Shown: piece by piece, positions 38,979-48,969 of the stretch
How positions within the stretch are numbered: the first letter of the stretch is position 1
Layout of the letters: each line of letters starts with the position of its first letter
Program-made: the position numbers and the translations under genes
NCBI RefSeq assembly: GCF_008119665.1
Contig: NZ_CP043046.1
Location: 1,426,001-1,490,000 of the forward strand
Direction: 5' to 3'
Source of the DNA: Pigmentiphaga aceris
Lineage (GTDB): Bacteria > Pseudomonadota > Gammaproteobacteria > Burkholderiales > Burkholderiaceae_B
Length of the DNA: 64,000 nucleotides
The notes under the pieces: generated by a model
Told to the model about the DNA's origin: nothing
Databases searched by the model: none
Seen by the model: only the letters and a program-made list of their open reading frames with translations

Positions 38979-39626
38979 ATGTCGTCGACTACCTTGCGTT
39001 TGGGTGATGTTGCCCCCGATTTTGAACAAGAATCTTCGCTCGGAACCATCCGTTTCCACGACTGGCTGGGCAGCAGCTGGGGTGTGCTGTTCTCGCACCC
39101 GGCCGACTTCACGCCGGTCTGCACGACTGAGCTGGGCTACACCGCCAAGCTCAAGGACGAATTTGCCAAGCGCAATGTGAAAGTGTTGGCGGTGTCGGTA
39201 GACGAGCTGGAATCGCACCACGGCTGGATCAAGGACATCAACGACACGCAGAACACCACGGTCAACTTCCCGATCCTGGCTGACGCCGATCGCAAGGTCG
39301 CCACGCTCTACGACATGATCCACCCGAATGCCAGCGTCACCGCCACCGTTCGCTCGGTGTTCATCATCGATCCGAACAAGAAGATCCGCCTGACGATCAC
39401 CTACCCGGCCAGCACCGGTCGCAACTTCGACGAAATCCTGCGCGTGATCGACTCGCTGCAACTGACCGACAGCCACAGCGTGGCCACGCCGGTGAATTGG
39501 AAAGATGGCGACGACGTGATCATCGTCCCGTCGCTGAAAGACCCGGAAATCATCAAGCAGAAGTTCCCGAAGGGCCACACCGAAGTGCGTCCGTATCTGC
39601 GCATTACCCCGCAACCGAACAAGTGA
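38979..39626 (+). CDS. 1-Cys peroxiredoxin (Prx6-type)
   Basis: Reduces hydrogen peroxide and organic peroxides. The 215-residue protein has the peroxidatic Cys48 in PADFTPVCTTELG and no other cysteine, which marks it as a 1-Cys Prx that needs an external thiol. The extended C-terminal domain (TPVNWKDGDDVII) is typical of the Prx6 class. ATG 38979 has GGAG 6 bases upstream. It is divergent from cysP across a 240-base AT-rich region, so the two may share regulation linked to sulfur and oxidative stress. Confidence 0.93.
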   Translation: MSSTTLRLGDVAPDFEQESSLGTIRFHDWLGSSWGVLFSHPADFTPVCTTELGYTAKLKDEFAKRNVKVLAVSVDELESHHGWIKDINDTQNTTVNFPILADADRKVATLYDMIHPNASVTATVRSVFIIDPNKKIRLTITYPASTGRNFDEILRVIDSLQLTDSHSVATPVNWKDGDDVIIVPSLKDPEIIKQKFPKGHTEVRPYLRITPQPNK

Positions 39627-39709
39627 TCCGGTTGAGGCCTGCCCGTGAGTCGGGCGGGCCATCCCGGCAGGCTGGTGGTCCAGGCTTGCCGGGCTCATGA
39701 TTCATCTGA

Positions 39710-39754
39710 ACCGCCCGACCCGGACCGCTATCCGCGTCGGGCGGTTCCGTTTTT
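39710..39754 (+). terminator. terminator of the peroxiredoxin gene
   Basis: A 10-bp stem ACCGCCCGAC / GTCGGGCGGT, extended by CGGA/TCCG inside, is followed by TCCGTTTTT. Confidence 0.8.
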
Positions 39755-39833
39755 GCCCATGCGTTGCCTCTTTGGCGCATCGGGTGTCTTCTCGGCAGGT
39801 TCGTCTTGCCGTCTTCTTGCCCCACGCATTGCC

Positions 39834-41024
39834 ATGACCTCCCAGACTTCCGCTCCGCTTGCACGTTTCCGCGTGCTCGATATCTCACGTGTGCGCGCCG
39901 GCCCGACCTGCGCGCGTTTCCTGGCCGATTTCGGGGCCGATGTGATCCGCATCGAAGCCCCTGCTGGCGTCGATCCGAACGAAGCGATCTTTGCCGACCG
40001 TGACAGCGGGGACTTCCAGAATCTGCATCGCAACAAGCGGTCGCTGACGCTGAATCTCAAGAAACCCGAGGGCCTGGCGATTTTCCGCCGCATGGTGGAA
40101 GACGCCGATGTGGTGCTGGAGAACTGGCGGCCCGATGTGAAGACGCGTCTTGGTCTGGACTATGAGTCGCTGAAGGCGATCAATCCGCGCATCATCCTGG
40201 CCAGCATTTCCGGCTTCGGCCAGGATGGCCCGTATGCGTGGCGGCCCGGTTTCGACCAGATCATCCAGGGCATGGGTGGCTTGATGTCGGTGACGGGCTT
40301 CCCCGGACAGGGACCGGTGCGCGCGGGTGTGGCGATTTCGGACTCCAGCGCCGGCATCTTCGCCGCGATGGGCGTATTGACGGCTTTGCTCGAACGCGAG
40401 CAATCGGGGCAGGGCCAGTGGGTGCAGACCTCGCTGCTGCATTCGATGATCGCCATGATGGATTTCCAGGCGGTGCGTTATCTGGTCGATGGCAAGAACC
40501 CGGTGCAGATCGGCAACGACCACCCGCTGTCCAGCCCGATGGGCCTGTATTACGCCGCCGACGGCGCGCTTAACCTGGGTGCTTCGGGTGAAGGCAATTG
40601 GAAGCGGTTGTGCGATGCGCTGGAGCAGCCGCAGTGGTTTGCCGACCCGGAATTCGTGAACGAAAAGCTGCGTGTCGCCAACCGCGAGCGCCTGAATCTT
40701 GAGTTGAACGCGCTCTTCAAGAGCAATACCGTTGCGCACTGGACCGAGCTGCTGAATCGCGCGGGCGTGCCATCCGGCCCAGTCTACAGCGTGCCGCAGG
40801 TATTCGACGATGAGCAGGTCAAACATCTGGGCGTGGTGGGCGAAGTCACCGGGCCGGATGGTGAACCCCTGCGACTGATCACGCAGCCGGTGGTGCTGGA
40901 TCGCACGCCTGCGCAGTTGCATACTGCAGCGCCGGGCCTGAGCGAACACAGTGATCAGATTCTTGCGTCACTGGGTTACGACGAGGCAGCCATTGCCGCG
41001 TTGCGCGCGGCCGGTGTGACCTGA
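39834..41024 (+). CDS. CaiB/BaiF-family CoA transferase
   Basis: A class III CoA transferase that exchanges CoA between carboxylic acids. The 396 residues show the family fold: LDISRVRAGPTCARFLADFGADVIRIE near the N-terminus, the NKRSLTLNLK segment and the catalytic Asp in AISDSSAGIFAAMG near 160. ATG 39834 gives the family N-terminus, and upstream in-frame residues do not fit. A crotonase-family protein follows 11 bases after the stop, so the two probably act on the same acyl-CoA. The substrate is unknown. Confidence 0.9.
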   Translation: MTSQTSAPLARFRVLDISRVRAGPTCARFLADFGADVIRIEAPAGVDPNEAIFADRDSGDFQNLHRNKRSLTLNLKKPEGLAIFRRMVEDADVVLENWRPDVKTRLGLDYESLKAINPRIILASISGFGQDGPYAWRPGFDQIIQGMGGLMSVTGFPGQGPVRAGVAISDSSAGIFAAMGVLTALLEREQSGQGQWVQTSLLHSMIAMMDFQAVRYLVDGKNPVQIGNDHPLSSPMGLYYAADGALNLGASGEGNWKRLCDALEQPQWFADPEFVNEKLRVANRERLNLELNALFKSNTVAHWTELLNRAGVPSGPVYSVPQVFDDEQVKHLGVVGEVTGPDGEPLRLITQPVVLDRTPAQLHTAAPGLSEHSDQILASLGYDEAAIAALRAAGVT

Positions 41025-41035
41025 GGGAGTGCTGA

Positions 41036-41833
41036 ATGCCTGAAGTACGTGTGCCTGAAGTACGTTTGCAGATTCAAGACAACATTGCACGCATCACCTT
41101 GTCCAATCCCACGCGCCTGAACGCGATGACGATGGCGATGTGGACGCAACTGGCCAATGCCTTCGACACCATCGCAGAAGACGCCAGCGTGCGTGTGGTG
41201 GTGCTGGCAGGCGATGGAGACAATGCCTTTGTGTCGGGTGCCGATATTTCGGAGTTCGAGACGCAGCGCAACTCCGAGGCGCAGGTCTTGGCCTACGAAG
41301 CGGAGGGTGATCGCGCACGTGACGCCATGCTTGCCTGCTCACGCCCCGTGATCGCTGCGATTCGAGGTGTCTGCGTAGGCGGCGGCCTGGGTTTGGCGGG
41401 TGGCTGCGACCTGCGTTATGCCACGCGTTCCTCACGTTTCCGCATGCCTGCGGCCCGCCTGGGCGTGGGTTATGGGCTGGAAGGCACCAAGCGTTTTGTG
41501 GATGTGCTGGGGGCCGCGCGCACCGCAGAGCTGTTCTACACCGCACGCATGTTCGATGGCGACGAAGCCGAGCGCATCGGCTTTGCGCACAAGGTGTTTG
41601 CTGACGATGAATTCGATACCGCCATCGAGGGCATCATCGCGAACATTGCGGTCAACGCACCCTTGCCGATTCTGGCGGCCAAGCTTGCTATTCGCGAGGC
41701 GCAGAAAGACCCGGATGTGCGCGACGAACAAGTCGTGGCCGATGCGGTGAAAGCTTGCTTCGACAGCGAGGACTACAAGGAAGGCCGGCGCGCGTTCATG
41801 GAAAAGCGCACGCCGAAGTTCGAAGGTCGTTAA
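41036..41833 (+). CDS. crotonase-family protein lacking both hydratase glutamates
   Basis: A 265-residue enoyl-CoA hydratase/isomerase-fold protein. The oxyanion-hole regions are present (FVSGADISEF near 65-74 and VGGGLGLAGGCDL near 114-125), so it should bind an acyl-CoA thioester. At the position of rat hydratase Glu144 it has Gly119, and at that of Glu164 it has Ala139 (RMPAARLG). It therefore is probably not a plain hydratase; decarboxylase, isomerase or thioesterase activity is possible. It lies 11 bases after a CoA transferase gene and ends at a terminator. Confidence 0.85.
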   Translation: MPEVRVPEVRLQIQDNIARITLSNPTRLNAMTMAMWTQLANAFDTIAEDASVRVVVLAGDGDNAFVSGADISEFETQRNSEAQVLAYEAEGDRARDAMLACSRPVIAAIRGVCVGGGLGLAGGCDLRYATRSSRFRMPAARLGVGYGLEGTKRFVDVLGAARTAELFYTARMFDGDEAERIGFAHKVFADDEFDTAIEGIIANIAVNAPLPILAAKLAIREAQKDPDVRDEQVVADAVKACFDSEDYKEGRRAFMEKRTPKFEGR

Positions 41834-41867
41834 CGGTGGGGTTTTAACGCTAGGGGCTGATAAAACG

Positions 41868-41896
41868 AAGGGCGTACCTCACGGCACGCCCTTTTT
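41868..41896. terminator. terminator after the crotonase gene
   Basis: AAGGGCGT / ACGCCCTT with a 10-base loop, followed by TTTT. It also lies between this gene and the convergent metQ. Confidence 0.8.
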
Positions 41897-41949
41897 ACAT
41901 CTGCAATGCGTCTGTCGCACCCGCGACCGCTTCTCGCGGCCGCAACCGA

Positions 41950-42759
41950 TCAGAAGGTCGGAATACCCGAACCCTTGAACTCCGTCTCGATGAATTTGCG
42001 GATTTCTTCCGACTGATACGCCTTCAACAGCTTCTTCACCCAGGGCTTGTCCTTGTCGGCTTCGCGCACCACCAGCAGGTTGGTGTGCGGGCTGTCGATA
42101 CCTTCGATCACGATGGCATCGCGTGCGGGCACCAAGCCAGCCTTGATCGCAAACGAGGTGTTGATCGCGGCCATGTCCAGGTCATCCAGCGAGCGCGGCA
42201 GCTGTGCGGAGTCCAACTGGTGGAAACGCAGCTTCTTCGGATTCTCGATGATGTCGGCAGGCGTGGCAGTAGTGCCCACACCGGCCTTCAGCTTGATCAG
42301 ACCGGACTTCTCCAGCAGTTGCAGTGAACGGCCCGAATTGGCCGGGTCGTTCTGAATACCCACGCGTGCGCCTTCCGGCAAGTCCTGGATGTTCTTGTAC
42401 TTCTTCGAGTAGTAGCCCATCGGGAACAGCACGGTGTTGCCGACGCTGACGATCTTGTAGCCGCGCGCCTTGATCTGCGCGTCCATGAAGGGCTTGGTCT
42501 GGTAGTTGTTAGCGTCCAGGTCGCCGGCGTCGAGCGCCGCATTCGGCTGGATGTAGTCGCCGAATTCGATCACTTCGATGGTCAGGCCGTCACGGGCCGC
42601 AATGCCCTTGACCACTTCCATGATCTTGGCGTGCGGGCCACTGGTCTGGCCGACCTTGATGACGGTCTTGTCGGCTGCGTTCTGCGCAAAGACCGGTGCG
42701 TGCAGGCCAGCGGCGACGATCAGGGCGGACAGGGCTTTCAGGGCAAATCGGCGATTCAT
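41950..42759 (-). CDS. orphan MetQ/NlpA-family substrate-binding protein
   Basis: A 269-residue methionine-type ABC transporter binding protein. The signal peptide 1-25 ends in APVFAQ and has no lipobox cysteine. Family motifs are VGQTSGPHAKIMEVV, GDYIQPNAALDAGDLDANNYQ and GIQNDPANSGRSL. No permease or ATPase is adjacent, but a MetN/MetI/MetQ set lies at 60-62 kb and could serve it. It is 54 bases downstream of cysB in the same direction, so co-transcription with a sulfur regulator is plausible. The ligand could be methionine or a related sulfur compound. Confidence 0.88.
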   Translation of the reverse strand: MNRRFALKALSALIVAAGLHAPVFAQNAADKTVIKVGQTSGPHAKIMEVVKGIAARDGLTIEVIEFGDYIQPNAALDAGDLDANNYQTKPFMDAQIKARGYKIVSVGNTVLFPMGYYSKKYKNIQDLPEGARVGIQNDPANSGRSLQLLEKSGLIKLKAGVGTTATPADIIENPKKLRFHQLDSAQLPRSLDDLDMAAINTSFAIKAGLVPARDAIVIEGIDSPHTNLLVVREADKDKPWVKKLLKAYQSEEIRKFIETEFKGSGIPTF

Positions 42760-42813
42760 GGGGCGTGTAAAACCGGTACTGATAGGGGGCCGATATGATG
42801 GGCCGCCATGCCT

Positions 42814-43800
42814 TCATTCCGAAAGACTGTTTTCGGATATGTATATGTTCGGTACCAGGGGTTCCGATGGCAATGCACCCGGCGTGATGTCGGATTCGGT
42901 CACGATGCGCCGGTTCAGATGGGGCGCGAACATCTCGATGAACGCGACGGTGAAGTCGCGCAGATAGGCCCCGCGCCGCACGGCCACGCGCGTCATGTTG
43001 GCTTTGAAAAGATGGGTGGACGAAATCGACTGCAACTGGCGGTCTTCCTCGGTCTTGTAGGCCACCGAGGCAATGATGCCCACGCCCAGGCCGGCTGCGA
43101 CATAGGTCTTGATGACGTCGGCATCCATCGCCGTCAGCACGATGTCGGGTGCAAGACCTGCCCGTGCAAAGGCCTCGTCGATGCTTGATCGCCCGGTCAA
43201 CCCAAGGTCATAGGTGATCAGCGGATAACGCCCGAGTTCATGCAGGGTAGGGTGATCCACGCCAAGCAAGGGGTGTCCGTGGGGCACCACGATCACGTGG
43301 TTCCATCGATAGCCCGGGAAGGTACACAGGCGCTCGTCGTGCGACAGCCCTTCGCTGGCAATGCCCACATCGGCCTGACCGGTGGCTACGCGCGAGGCAA
43401 TGTATTCGGGCGCGCCTTGTTGCAGGCTTAAATGCACACCGGGAAAGCGTTGGCGAAACGCCTGGATCACGGGCAGCAGTGCATAACGCGCCTGGCTGTG
43501 GGTGGTGGCCACCGTCAGGCGGCCGACATCGTGCGAGGTGAATTCCAGCGCGGCGCGCTTGAGATTTTCCTGCTCGATCAACAGGCGTTCGACCACCTTG
43601 ACGATTTCCCGACCGGGTTCGGTCAACCCGGTCAGCCGCTTGCCGGCGCGTTCGAAAATCGCCACGCCCAGTTCATCTTCCAGTTCACGGATCTGACGGC
43701 TGACGCCGGGTTGAGACGCGTCGAGCGCATGGGCGACCTCGGTCAGATTGAAGTCGCGGCGCAAGGCTTCGCGTACCGAACGGAGTTGCTGGAAATTCAC
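42814..43800 (-). CDS. cysB: CysB-type LysR transcriptional regulator
   Basis: A LysR regulator of sulfur assimilation. The N-terminus NFQQLRSVREALRRDFNLTEVA is the characteristic opening of CysB/Cbl, followed by the HTH with SQPGVSRQIRELE. The effector domain carries THSQARYALLPVI. The start is GTG 43800, with AGGA upstream; earlier in-frame codons do not fit. It has 328 residues. Cbl is a close alternative. It is divergent from the sbp-cysTWA-cysH operon, the expected target, across a 236-base region. Confidence 0.9.
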   Translation of the reverse strand: MNFQQLRSVREALRRDFNLTEVAHALDASQPGVSRQIRELEDELGVAIFERAGKRLTGLTEPGREIVKVVERLLIEQENLKRAALEFTSHDVGRLTVATTHSQARYALLPVIQAFRQRFPGVHLSLQQGAPEYIASRVATGQADVGIASEGLSHDERLCTFPGYRWNHVIVVPHGHPLLGVDHPTLHELGRYPLITYDLGLTGRSSIDEAFARAGLAPDIVLTAMDADVIKTYVAAGLGVGIIASVAYKTEEDRQLQSISSTHLFKANMTRVAVRRGAYLRDFTVAFIEMFAPHLNRRIVTESDITPGALPSEPLVPNIYISENSLSE

Positions 43801-44036
43801 AGATATGTCCTGACAGAAGCAGGCCATCTTGCCGTGGCTCGCCTGTCAGTCGAAAGAACGATTCGGCATTAGCTTGGTGCGGGAAGGCATGAAGCACTTC
43901 TCGTACGGGCGCGCGCGAAAAATCGAGCAAGCTTATGTGGCAAGCGCATTAGCAACTACCGAATATGTCGTTCGCGCAGCGGCAGACGGCTGGCACCATG
44001 CTTCCCATCAATTGCCCACCACCCAGGGGAAGTTCA
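43801..44036. promoter_or_regulatory. cysB-sbp divergent control region
   Basis: This 236-base gap must carry both promoters. A GCTTATG element at 43931-43937 (AAGCTTATGTGGC) matches one in the cysP control region, which suits a common CysB-type site. No clear -10/-35 pair was found. Confidence 0.35.
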
Positions 44037-45068
44037 ATGCGCACTGCCAAACGTCATTTCATCAAGCTTGGTCTGGCCACTGCACTTGCAGCCGCCGGAC
44101 TGGCTGGTATCCATCTGCCCGCCGCTGCGCAGCAGAAGATCGACTTGCTGAACGTTTCCTACGATCCGACGCGTGAGCTCTATTCCCAGTACAACCCGCT
44201 GTTCGCCAAGCACTGGAAAGAAACCACCGGTGGCGACATCACCATCCGCCAATCGCATGGCGGCTCGGGCAAGCAAGCCCGCACCGTGATCGACGGCGTG
44301 GACGCCGATGTGGTGACCTTGGGTCTGGCTCCCGATGTCGAAGCCCTGGTCACCCACGGGAAGCTGATCAACGAAGGTTGGCAAAAGCGCCTGCCGCTGA
44401 ATTCGGCCCCATACACCTCGACTATCGTGTTCGTGGTCAAGAAAGGCAACCCCAAGGGCGTCAAGGATTGGGACGACCTGACCAAGACGGGCGTTCAGGT
44501 CATCACGCCGAATCCCAAGACCTCGGCTGGCGCACGCTGGAACTACCTGGCCGCCTGGGAATACGGCAAGCGCAAGTTCGGGGGTGAGGCTGGTGCCAAG
44601 GACTACATCACCAAGGTATTCGCCAACGTGCCCGTGCTGGATTCCGGCGCGCGCGGATCGACCATCACCTTCTCGCAACGCGGCGTGGGCGATGTGCTGC
44701 TGGCCTGGGAAAATGAGGCGTATCTGACGCTGGCTGAATTCGGCGCTGACAAGTTCGAAATCGTCTATCCGTCGCTCAGCATCCTGACCGAGCCCACCGT
44801 GGCCGTGGTCGACAAGAACGTCGAACGCAAGGGCACCCGTGCTGCGGCCGAGGCCTATCTGAAGTTCCTGTACACCGAACAGGCACAGGAACTGATCGCC
44901 AAGAACTACTACCGCCCCACCGACGAAAAGGTGAAGGCCAAGTACGCCAGCCAGTTCCCGAAGATCGAACTGTTCACGCTCGACGCAGCATTCGGCAACT
45001 GGCCCAATGCCGACAAGGTGCACTTCGCTGACGGCGGTTCCTTCGACCAGATCTACGTGAAGAAATAA
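44037..45068 (+). CDS. sbp: sulfate-binding protein
   Basis: Periplasmic sulfate-binding subunit. The signal peptide covers about residues 1-31 ([20 protein letters not shown]...AAAQ). The mature protein closely follows E. coli Sbp: [52 protein letters not shown] and AWENEA. These residues distinguish it from the CysP-like protein at 37722. AGGGGAAG precedes the ATG. The next gene starts at the base after its stop, so binding protein and permeases are tightly coupled. Confidence 0.94.
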   Translation: MRTAKRHFIKLGLATALAAAGLAGIHLPAAAQQKIDLLNVSYDPTRELYSQYNPLFAKHWKETTGGDITIRQSHGGSGKQARTVIDGVDADVVTLGLAPDVEALVTHGKLINEGWQKRLPLNSAPYTSTIVFVVKKGNPKGVKDWDDLTKTGVQVITPNPKTSAGARWNYLAAWEYGKRKFGGEAGAKDYITKVFANVPVLDSGARGSTITFSQRGVGDVLLAWENEAYLTLAEFGADKFEIVYPSLSILTEPTVAVVDKNVERKGTRAAAEAYLKFLYTEQAQELIAKNYYRPTDEKVKAKYASQFPKIELFTLDAAFGNWPNADKVHFADGGSFDQIYVKK

Positions 45069-45962
45069 ATGGCACACGGCAGCATCCTTCAACCGCAGGA
45101 CGGCGCTGGTGACACGGCGTCGGTTGCCCCGCGCCGCAAACGCAAGCGGGTGCTGCCGGGTTTCCATCTCACGCTGGGCTACTCGCTGTTCTATCTGGGC
45201 CTGCTGGTCCTGATTCCCTTGTCGACCTTGTTCTTCAAGGCGGCAGGCATGAGCTGGGACGCCTTCGTGACGGCAGTCAGCGCGCCCCGGGTGATGGCCA
45301 CGTATCGCATCACTTTCGGTGCGTCCCTGATCGCAGCCTTGATCAATCTGGTGTTCGGGCTGCTGGTGGCCTGGGTGCTGGTGCGCTACAAGTTCCCGGG
45401 CAAACGCATTGTCGACGCGCTGGTCGATCTGCCGTTCGCACTGCCCACGGCAGTCGCCGGGATTGCCTTGACGGCGCTGCTGGCTGGCAATGGCTGGGTC
45501 GGCCAGTTTCTTGAGCCGCTTGGCATCAAGCTGGCCTACGCCCCGGCTGGCATCGTGGTGGCGCTGACTTTCATCGGCCTGCCGTTCGTGGTGCGCACGG
45601 TGCAACCGGTGTTGCAAGACGTCGAAAAAGAACTGGAAGAAGCTGCGGCCAGCCTGGGGGCCAGCCGCTGGCAGACCTTCCGCCGCGTGTTGTTCCCGGC
45701 CATTGCGCCGGCATTGCTGACCGGATTCGCCATGGCATTTGCACGCGCGGTGGGCGAATACGGATCGGTGGTATTCATCGCCGGCAACATGCCGATGATC
45801 TCCGAGATCACGCCGCTGATCATTCTGATCAAGCTCGAACAATTCGACTACGCCGGTGCGTCCGCCGTGGCCGTGGTGCTGCTGGTCGTGTCCTTCCTGA
45901 TGCTGCTGGCCATCAATGCCTTGCAGGCCTGGCAGCGCCGTCTGACGAGTGCGCCGACATGA
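45069..45962 (+). CDS. cysT: sulfate ABC transporter permease CysT (second set)
   Basis: Membrane subunit of the complete importer. The 297 residues contain hydrophobic segments from about 35 onward, [18 protein letters not shown] near 120 and the EAA loop [17 protein letters not shown] near 188. A basic N-terminal tail ([12 protein letters not shown]) precedes the first membrane segment. The ATG directly follows the sbp stop codon with no gap. It is related to the first-set CysT. Confidence 0.94.
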   Translation: MAHGSILQPQDGAGDTASVAPRRKRKRVLPGFHLTLGYSLFYLGLLVLIPLSTLFFKAAGMSWDAFVTAVSAPRVMATYRITFGASLIAALINLVFGLLVAWVLVRYKFPGKRIVDALVDLPFALPTAVAGIALTALLAGNGWVGQFLEPLGIKLAYAPAGIVVALTFIGLPFVVRTVQPVLQDVEKELEEAAASLGASRWQTFRRVLFPAIAPALLTGFAMAFARAVGEYGSVVFIAGNMPMISEITPLIILIKLEQFDYAGASAVAVVLLVVSFLMLLAINALQAWQRRLTSAPT

Positions 45963-46023
45963 AGCCTGTCCTGAAGCTCACCATGCAAATACGCATCGAC
46001 CGATCCTGTACAAGGGCTGCCTC

Positions 46024-46965
46024 ATGAGCAAACCCGGCATCGCGACAAGTTCGTCGCGCCGTATCGAGCAAAGTACCGAAGAGCCCGCCTGGGTACGCAT
46101 CACGCTTATCGGCGTGGCCCTGGCCTTCCTGTTGCTGTTCCTGGTCTTACCCTTGGTGGCGGTATTTACCGAGGCCATGCGCAAGGGCTTTGGCGCGTAC
46201 CTGGCTGCCCTGGTCGACCCGGATGCCTGGTCGGCAATCAAGCTCACCTTGCTGACCGCAGCCATTGCCGTGCCCCTGAACGTGGTGTTCGGCGTGGCAA
46301 CGGCCTGGGCGATTGCAAAGTTCGAGTTTCGTGGCAAGTCGGTGCTCACGACCTTGATCGACCTGCCGTTCTCGGTGTCGCCCATCGTGGCGGGCTTGGC
46401 GTTCGTGCTGGTGTTTGGCGCACAGGGCTGGTTGGGGCCTTGGCTGATTGAGCACAACCTGAAGATCATTTTCGCCGTCCCCGGCATCGTATTGGCGACT
46501 GCCTTCGTTACACTTCCACTGGTCGCCCGCGAGCTGATTCCGTTGATGCAGGCGCAGGGTAGCGACGAAGAACAGGCCGCGATCGTGCTTGGCGCAAGTG
46601 GCTGGCAGACCTTCTGGCACGTGACCCTGCCGAACATCAAATGGGGCCTGCTCTACGGCATCATCCTGTGCAACGCACGCGCCATGGGTGAGTTCGGTGC
46701 AGTGTCGGTGGTGTCCGGCCATATCCGCGGCCTGACCAACACCATCCCGCTGCAAGTCGAGATCCTGTACAACGAATATCAGTTGCAAGCCGGTTTTGCG
46801 GTGGCATCGCTGCTGGCCTTGTTGGCGCTGCTGACCCTGGTGGTGAAGTCGGTGGTCGAATGGCGTCACGAGCGTGCGCTGGCCGTCGATCTGCCGCCCG
46901 AGCAACCCTTGGCACGAACCAGCAGCCCGGCGCGCGCCACGCCCGCTTCGGTTGCAAGCGCCTGA
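46024..46965 (+). CDS. cysW: sulfate ABC transporter permease CysW (second set)
   Basis: Second membrane subunit of the complete importer. The 313 residues include the EAA-type loop [17 protein letters not shown] near 182 and [17 protein letters not shown] near 112. It resembles the first-set CysW in the core but has a longer N-terminus (about 40 residues before the first membrane segment) and a Pro/Ala-rich tail. The gene begins 61 bases after cysT; I chose ATG 46024 as the first ATG after that gap. Confidence 0.93.
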   Translation: MSKPGIATSSSRRIEQSTEEPAWVRITLIGVALAFLLLFLVLPLVAVFTEAMRKGFGAYLAALVDPDAWSAIKLTLLTAAIAVPLNVVFGVATAWAIAKFEFRGKSVLTTLIDLPFSVSPIVAGLAFVLVFGAQGWLGPWLIEHNLKIIFAVPGIVLATAFVTLPLVARELIPLMQAQGSDEEQAAIVLGASGWQTFWHVTLPNIKWGLLYGIILCNARAMGEFGAVSVVSGHIRGLTNTIPLQVEILYNEYQLQAGFAVASLLALLALLTLVVKSVVEWRHERALAVDLPPEQPLARTSSPARATPASVASA

Positions 46966-46994
46966 GCGCAGCCCTGGACGCATGAAGGAAAAAC

Positions 46995-48053
46995 ATGAGC
47001 ATCGAAGTCAAGAACGTCCATAAGCAATTCGGCAGCTTCACGGCCCTGAACAACGTCAATCTGCACATCGAAACCGGTGAGCTGGTGGCCTTGCTCGGCC
47101 CGTCGGGCTGCGGCAAGACCACCTTGCTGCGCATCATTGCCGGTCTGGAAACGCCAGATACCGGCAGCATTCTTTTTGCGGGCGAAGACAGCACCGATGT
47201 GCATGTGCGCCAGCGCCAGGTGGGGTTTGTGTTCCAGCATTACGCACTGTTCCGCCACATGACGGTTTTCGAAAACGTGGCATTCGGCCTGCGGGTGCGC
47301 CCGCGCAAGCTGCGTCCCTCGGAAGCGCAGATTCAGGAAAAGGTGCACAGCCTGCTGAACCTGGTGCAGCTCGACTGGCTGGCTGATCGTTATCCGTCGC
47401 AGTTGTCCGGCGGCCAGCGTCAGCGTATTGCGCTGGCCCGTGCACTGGCCGTGGAGCCGCGCGTGTTGCTGCTCGACGAGCCTTTCGGTGCGCTCGATGC
47501 CAAGGTGCGCAAGGAACTGCGTCGCTGGTTGCGTCGCCTGCACGACGACCTGCATGTGGCCAGTGTGTTTGTCACGCACGACCAGGAAGAAGCGCTGGAA
47601 GTGGCCGACCGCGTGGTGTTAATGAATGCCGGCAATATCGAGCAGGTCGGTACCCCGCGCGAAGTCTGGCAGTCACCTGCCACGCCGTTCGTGTACGGCT
47701 TTTTGGGCGATGTGAACCAATTCAATGGTGTCGCCGATCGCGGTGGTCTGCGCATCGATGACTACACCTTGCCGGTGCCCGCGCACCCCGATGCCAGCAA
47801 CGCCAAAGCGGTTGCCTATGTGCGCCCGCACGAACTCGATGTGGAACGTTATCGCCCTGGCGATGCGGGCATTGTGGTGAAACTGTCGCGGGTGTATCTG
47901 GCCGGCCCGAGCGCCTATCTGGAACTGGATCGCGCCGGTCACGACATTCCAATCGAAGCTGAAATTCCCGTCGCAGCCTTCCAGGCGCTGGACTTCAAGG
48001 AAGGCGAAACCCTGGTGGTCCGTCCGCGATCTGCACAGGTATTTTTGACATGA
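46995..48053 (+). CDS. cysA: sulfate/thiosulfate ABC transporter ATP-binding protein CysA
   Basis: The ATPase that powers the importer. Walker [10 protein letters not shown] is at residues 35-43, the signature LSGGQRQR near 135 and Walker B LLLDEP near 154. A C-terminal TOBE-like domain follows (residues 240-352, with [12 protein letters not shown] near 275), typical of CysA. It is the only sulfate-type ATPase gene in the window, so it may also serve the first CysT/CysW pair. Its stop overlaps the cysH start by 4 bases. Confidence 0.95.
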   Translation: MSIEVKNVHKQFGSFTALNNVNLHIETGELVALLGPSGCGKTTLLRIIAGLETPDTGSILFAGEDSTDVHVRQRQVGFVFQHYALFRHMTVFENVAFGLRVRPRKLRPSEAQIQEKVHSLLNLVQLDWLADRYPSQLSGGQRQRIALARALAVEPRVLLLDEPFGALDAKVRKELRRWLRRLHDDLHVASVFVTHDQEEALEVADRVVLMNAGNIEQVGTPREVWQSPATPFVYGFLGDVNQFNGVADRGGLRIDDYTLPVPAHPDASNAKAVAYVRPHELDVERYRPGDAGIVVKLSRVYLAGPSAYLELDRAGHDIPIEAEIPVAAFQALDFKEGETLVVRPRSAQVFLT

Positions 48054-48874
48054 GCGAACAGGGTTTGACGACGCAGTGGTCTGCGTCCGGCAGCAAGAGT
48101 GCATCCACGAGCAGCACGGATACGGGGATCGGCGCAGCGGAAACAAGGCCGTCTGGCGATACCACCCCCTGGCAGAGCCGCTGGGAAACACTGGTGCACA
48201 GCTTGCGTGATATCGCTGCGCGCTATCCCGGGGTAGGGCTTGCCTCGTCGCTGGCCGCCGAGGACATGGTCCTGACCCATGCGATCTTTTCCGAGAACCT
48301 GGACATCGAGGTGTTCACGCTCGACACCGGTCGCCTGAACCCGGAAACCCTGGCCGTGGTCGATGCGGTGCAAGCGCGCTACCAGCGTGGCTTGACTGTC
48401 GTCTACCCCGATGCAGAAGCCGTTGCTGGATATGTGAAGGAACACGGGGCCCATGCTTTCTACGAAAGCGTGCCGCTGCGCAAAGCCTGTTGCGAGATTC
48501 GCAAGGTCATTCCCTTGCGCGGTGCCCTGGCGGGTCGCCCGGCCTGGATCACCGGGCAGCGGCGCGAACAAGCCGTCACGCGCGGCAGCCTGCCGGAACA
48601 GGAATTCGACAGCGTGTTCGGATTGGAAAAATTCAACCCGCTGGCGGCCTGGACCTTCGACGATATCTGGGCTGCCATCCGCGCCTTGAACATTCCCTAC
48701 AACGCCTTGCACGATCGCGGTTATCCGTCGATTGGCTGCGAGCCCTGTACGCGTGCGATCCGGCCAGGTGAAGACCTGCGCGCCGGTCGCTGGTGGTGGG
48801 AATCGTCGGACTCGAAAGAATGCGGATTGCACGCCGGAAACCTGTCGGCCATTCCAGTGAAAGTGCTGTCCTGA
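48050..48874 (+). CDS. cysH: phosphoadenylyl-/adenylyl-sulfate reductase
   Basis: Reduces activated sulfate to sulfite with thioredoxin. The 274-residue protein has the PP-loop-type fold with SLAAEDMVL near 67-75. Cys147-Cys148 (KACCEIRK) and Cys230/Cys233 (GCEPCTR) make the [4Fe-4S] ligand pattern of APS reductases, and the catalytic Cys258 lies in KECGLH. The iron-sulfur pattern and the absence of an APS kinase gene here both favour APS as substrate. An extra low-complexity N-terminus (residues 1-40) precedes the core. The start overlaps cysA. Confidence 0.93.
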   Translation: MSEQGLTTQWSASGSKSASTSSTDTGIGAAETRPSGDTTPWQSRWETLVHSLRDIAARYPGVGLASSLAAEDMVLTHAIFSENLDIEVFTLDTGRLNPETLAVVDAVQARYQRGLTVVYPDAEAVAGYVKEHGAHAFYESVPLRKACCEIRKVIPLRGALAGRPAWITGQRREQAVTRGSLPEQEFDSVFGLEKFNPLAAWTFDDIWAAIRALNIPYNALHDRGYPSIGCEPCTRAIRPGEDLRAGRWWWESSDSKECGLHAGNLSAIPVKVLS

Positions 48875-48931
48875 AAGCGTTGTTCTGAAAACGCGGTTCC
48901 GAAAACGCATATTCAGAACGTGTTCGACCCT

Positions 48932-48969
48932 GATTTTCACGCTGAACCTTCAAGCCCGATTTTCACGCT
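48932..48969 (+). repeat. 12-base direct repeats between cysH and cysD
   Basis: GATTTTCACGCT occurs at 48932-48943 and again at 48958-48969, 26 bases apart. A third sequence GAAAACGC recurs before them. They lie in the 213-base gap, which also contains a hairpin (49012-49037, GTACCGCC/GGCGGTAC). Confidence 0.4.
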
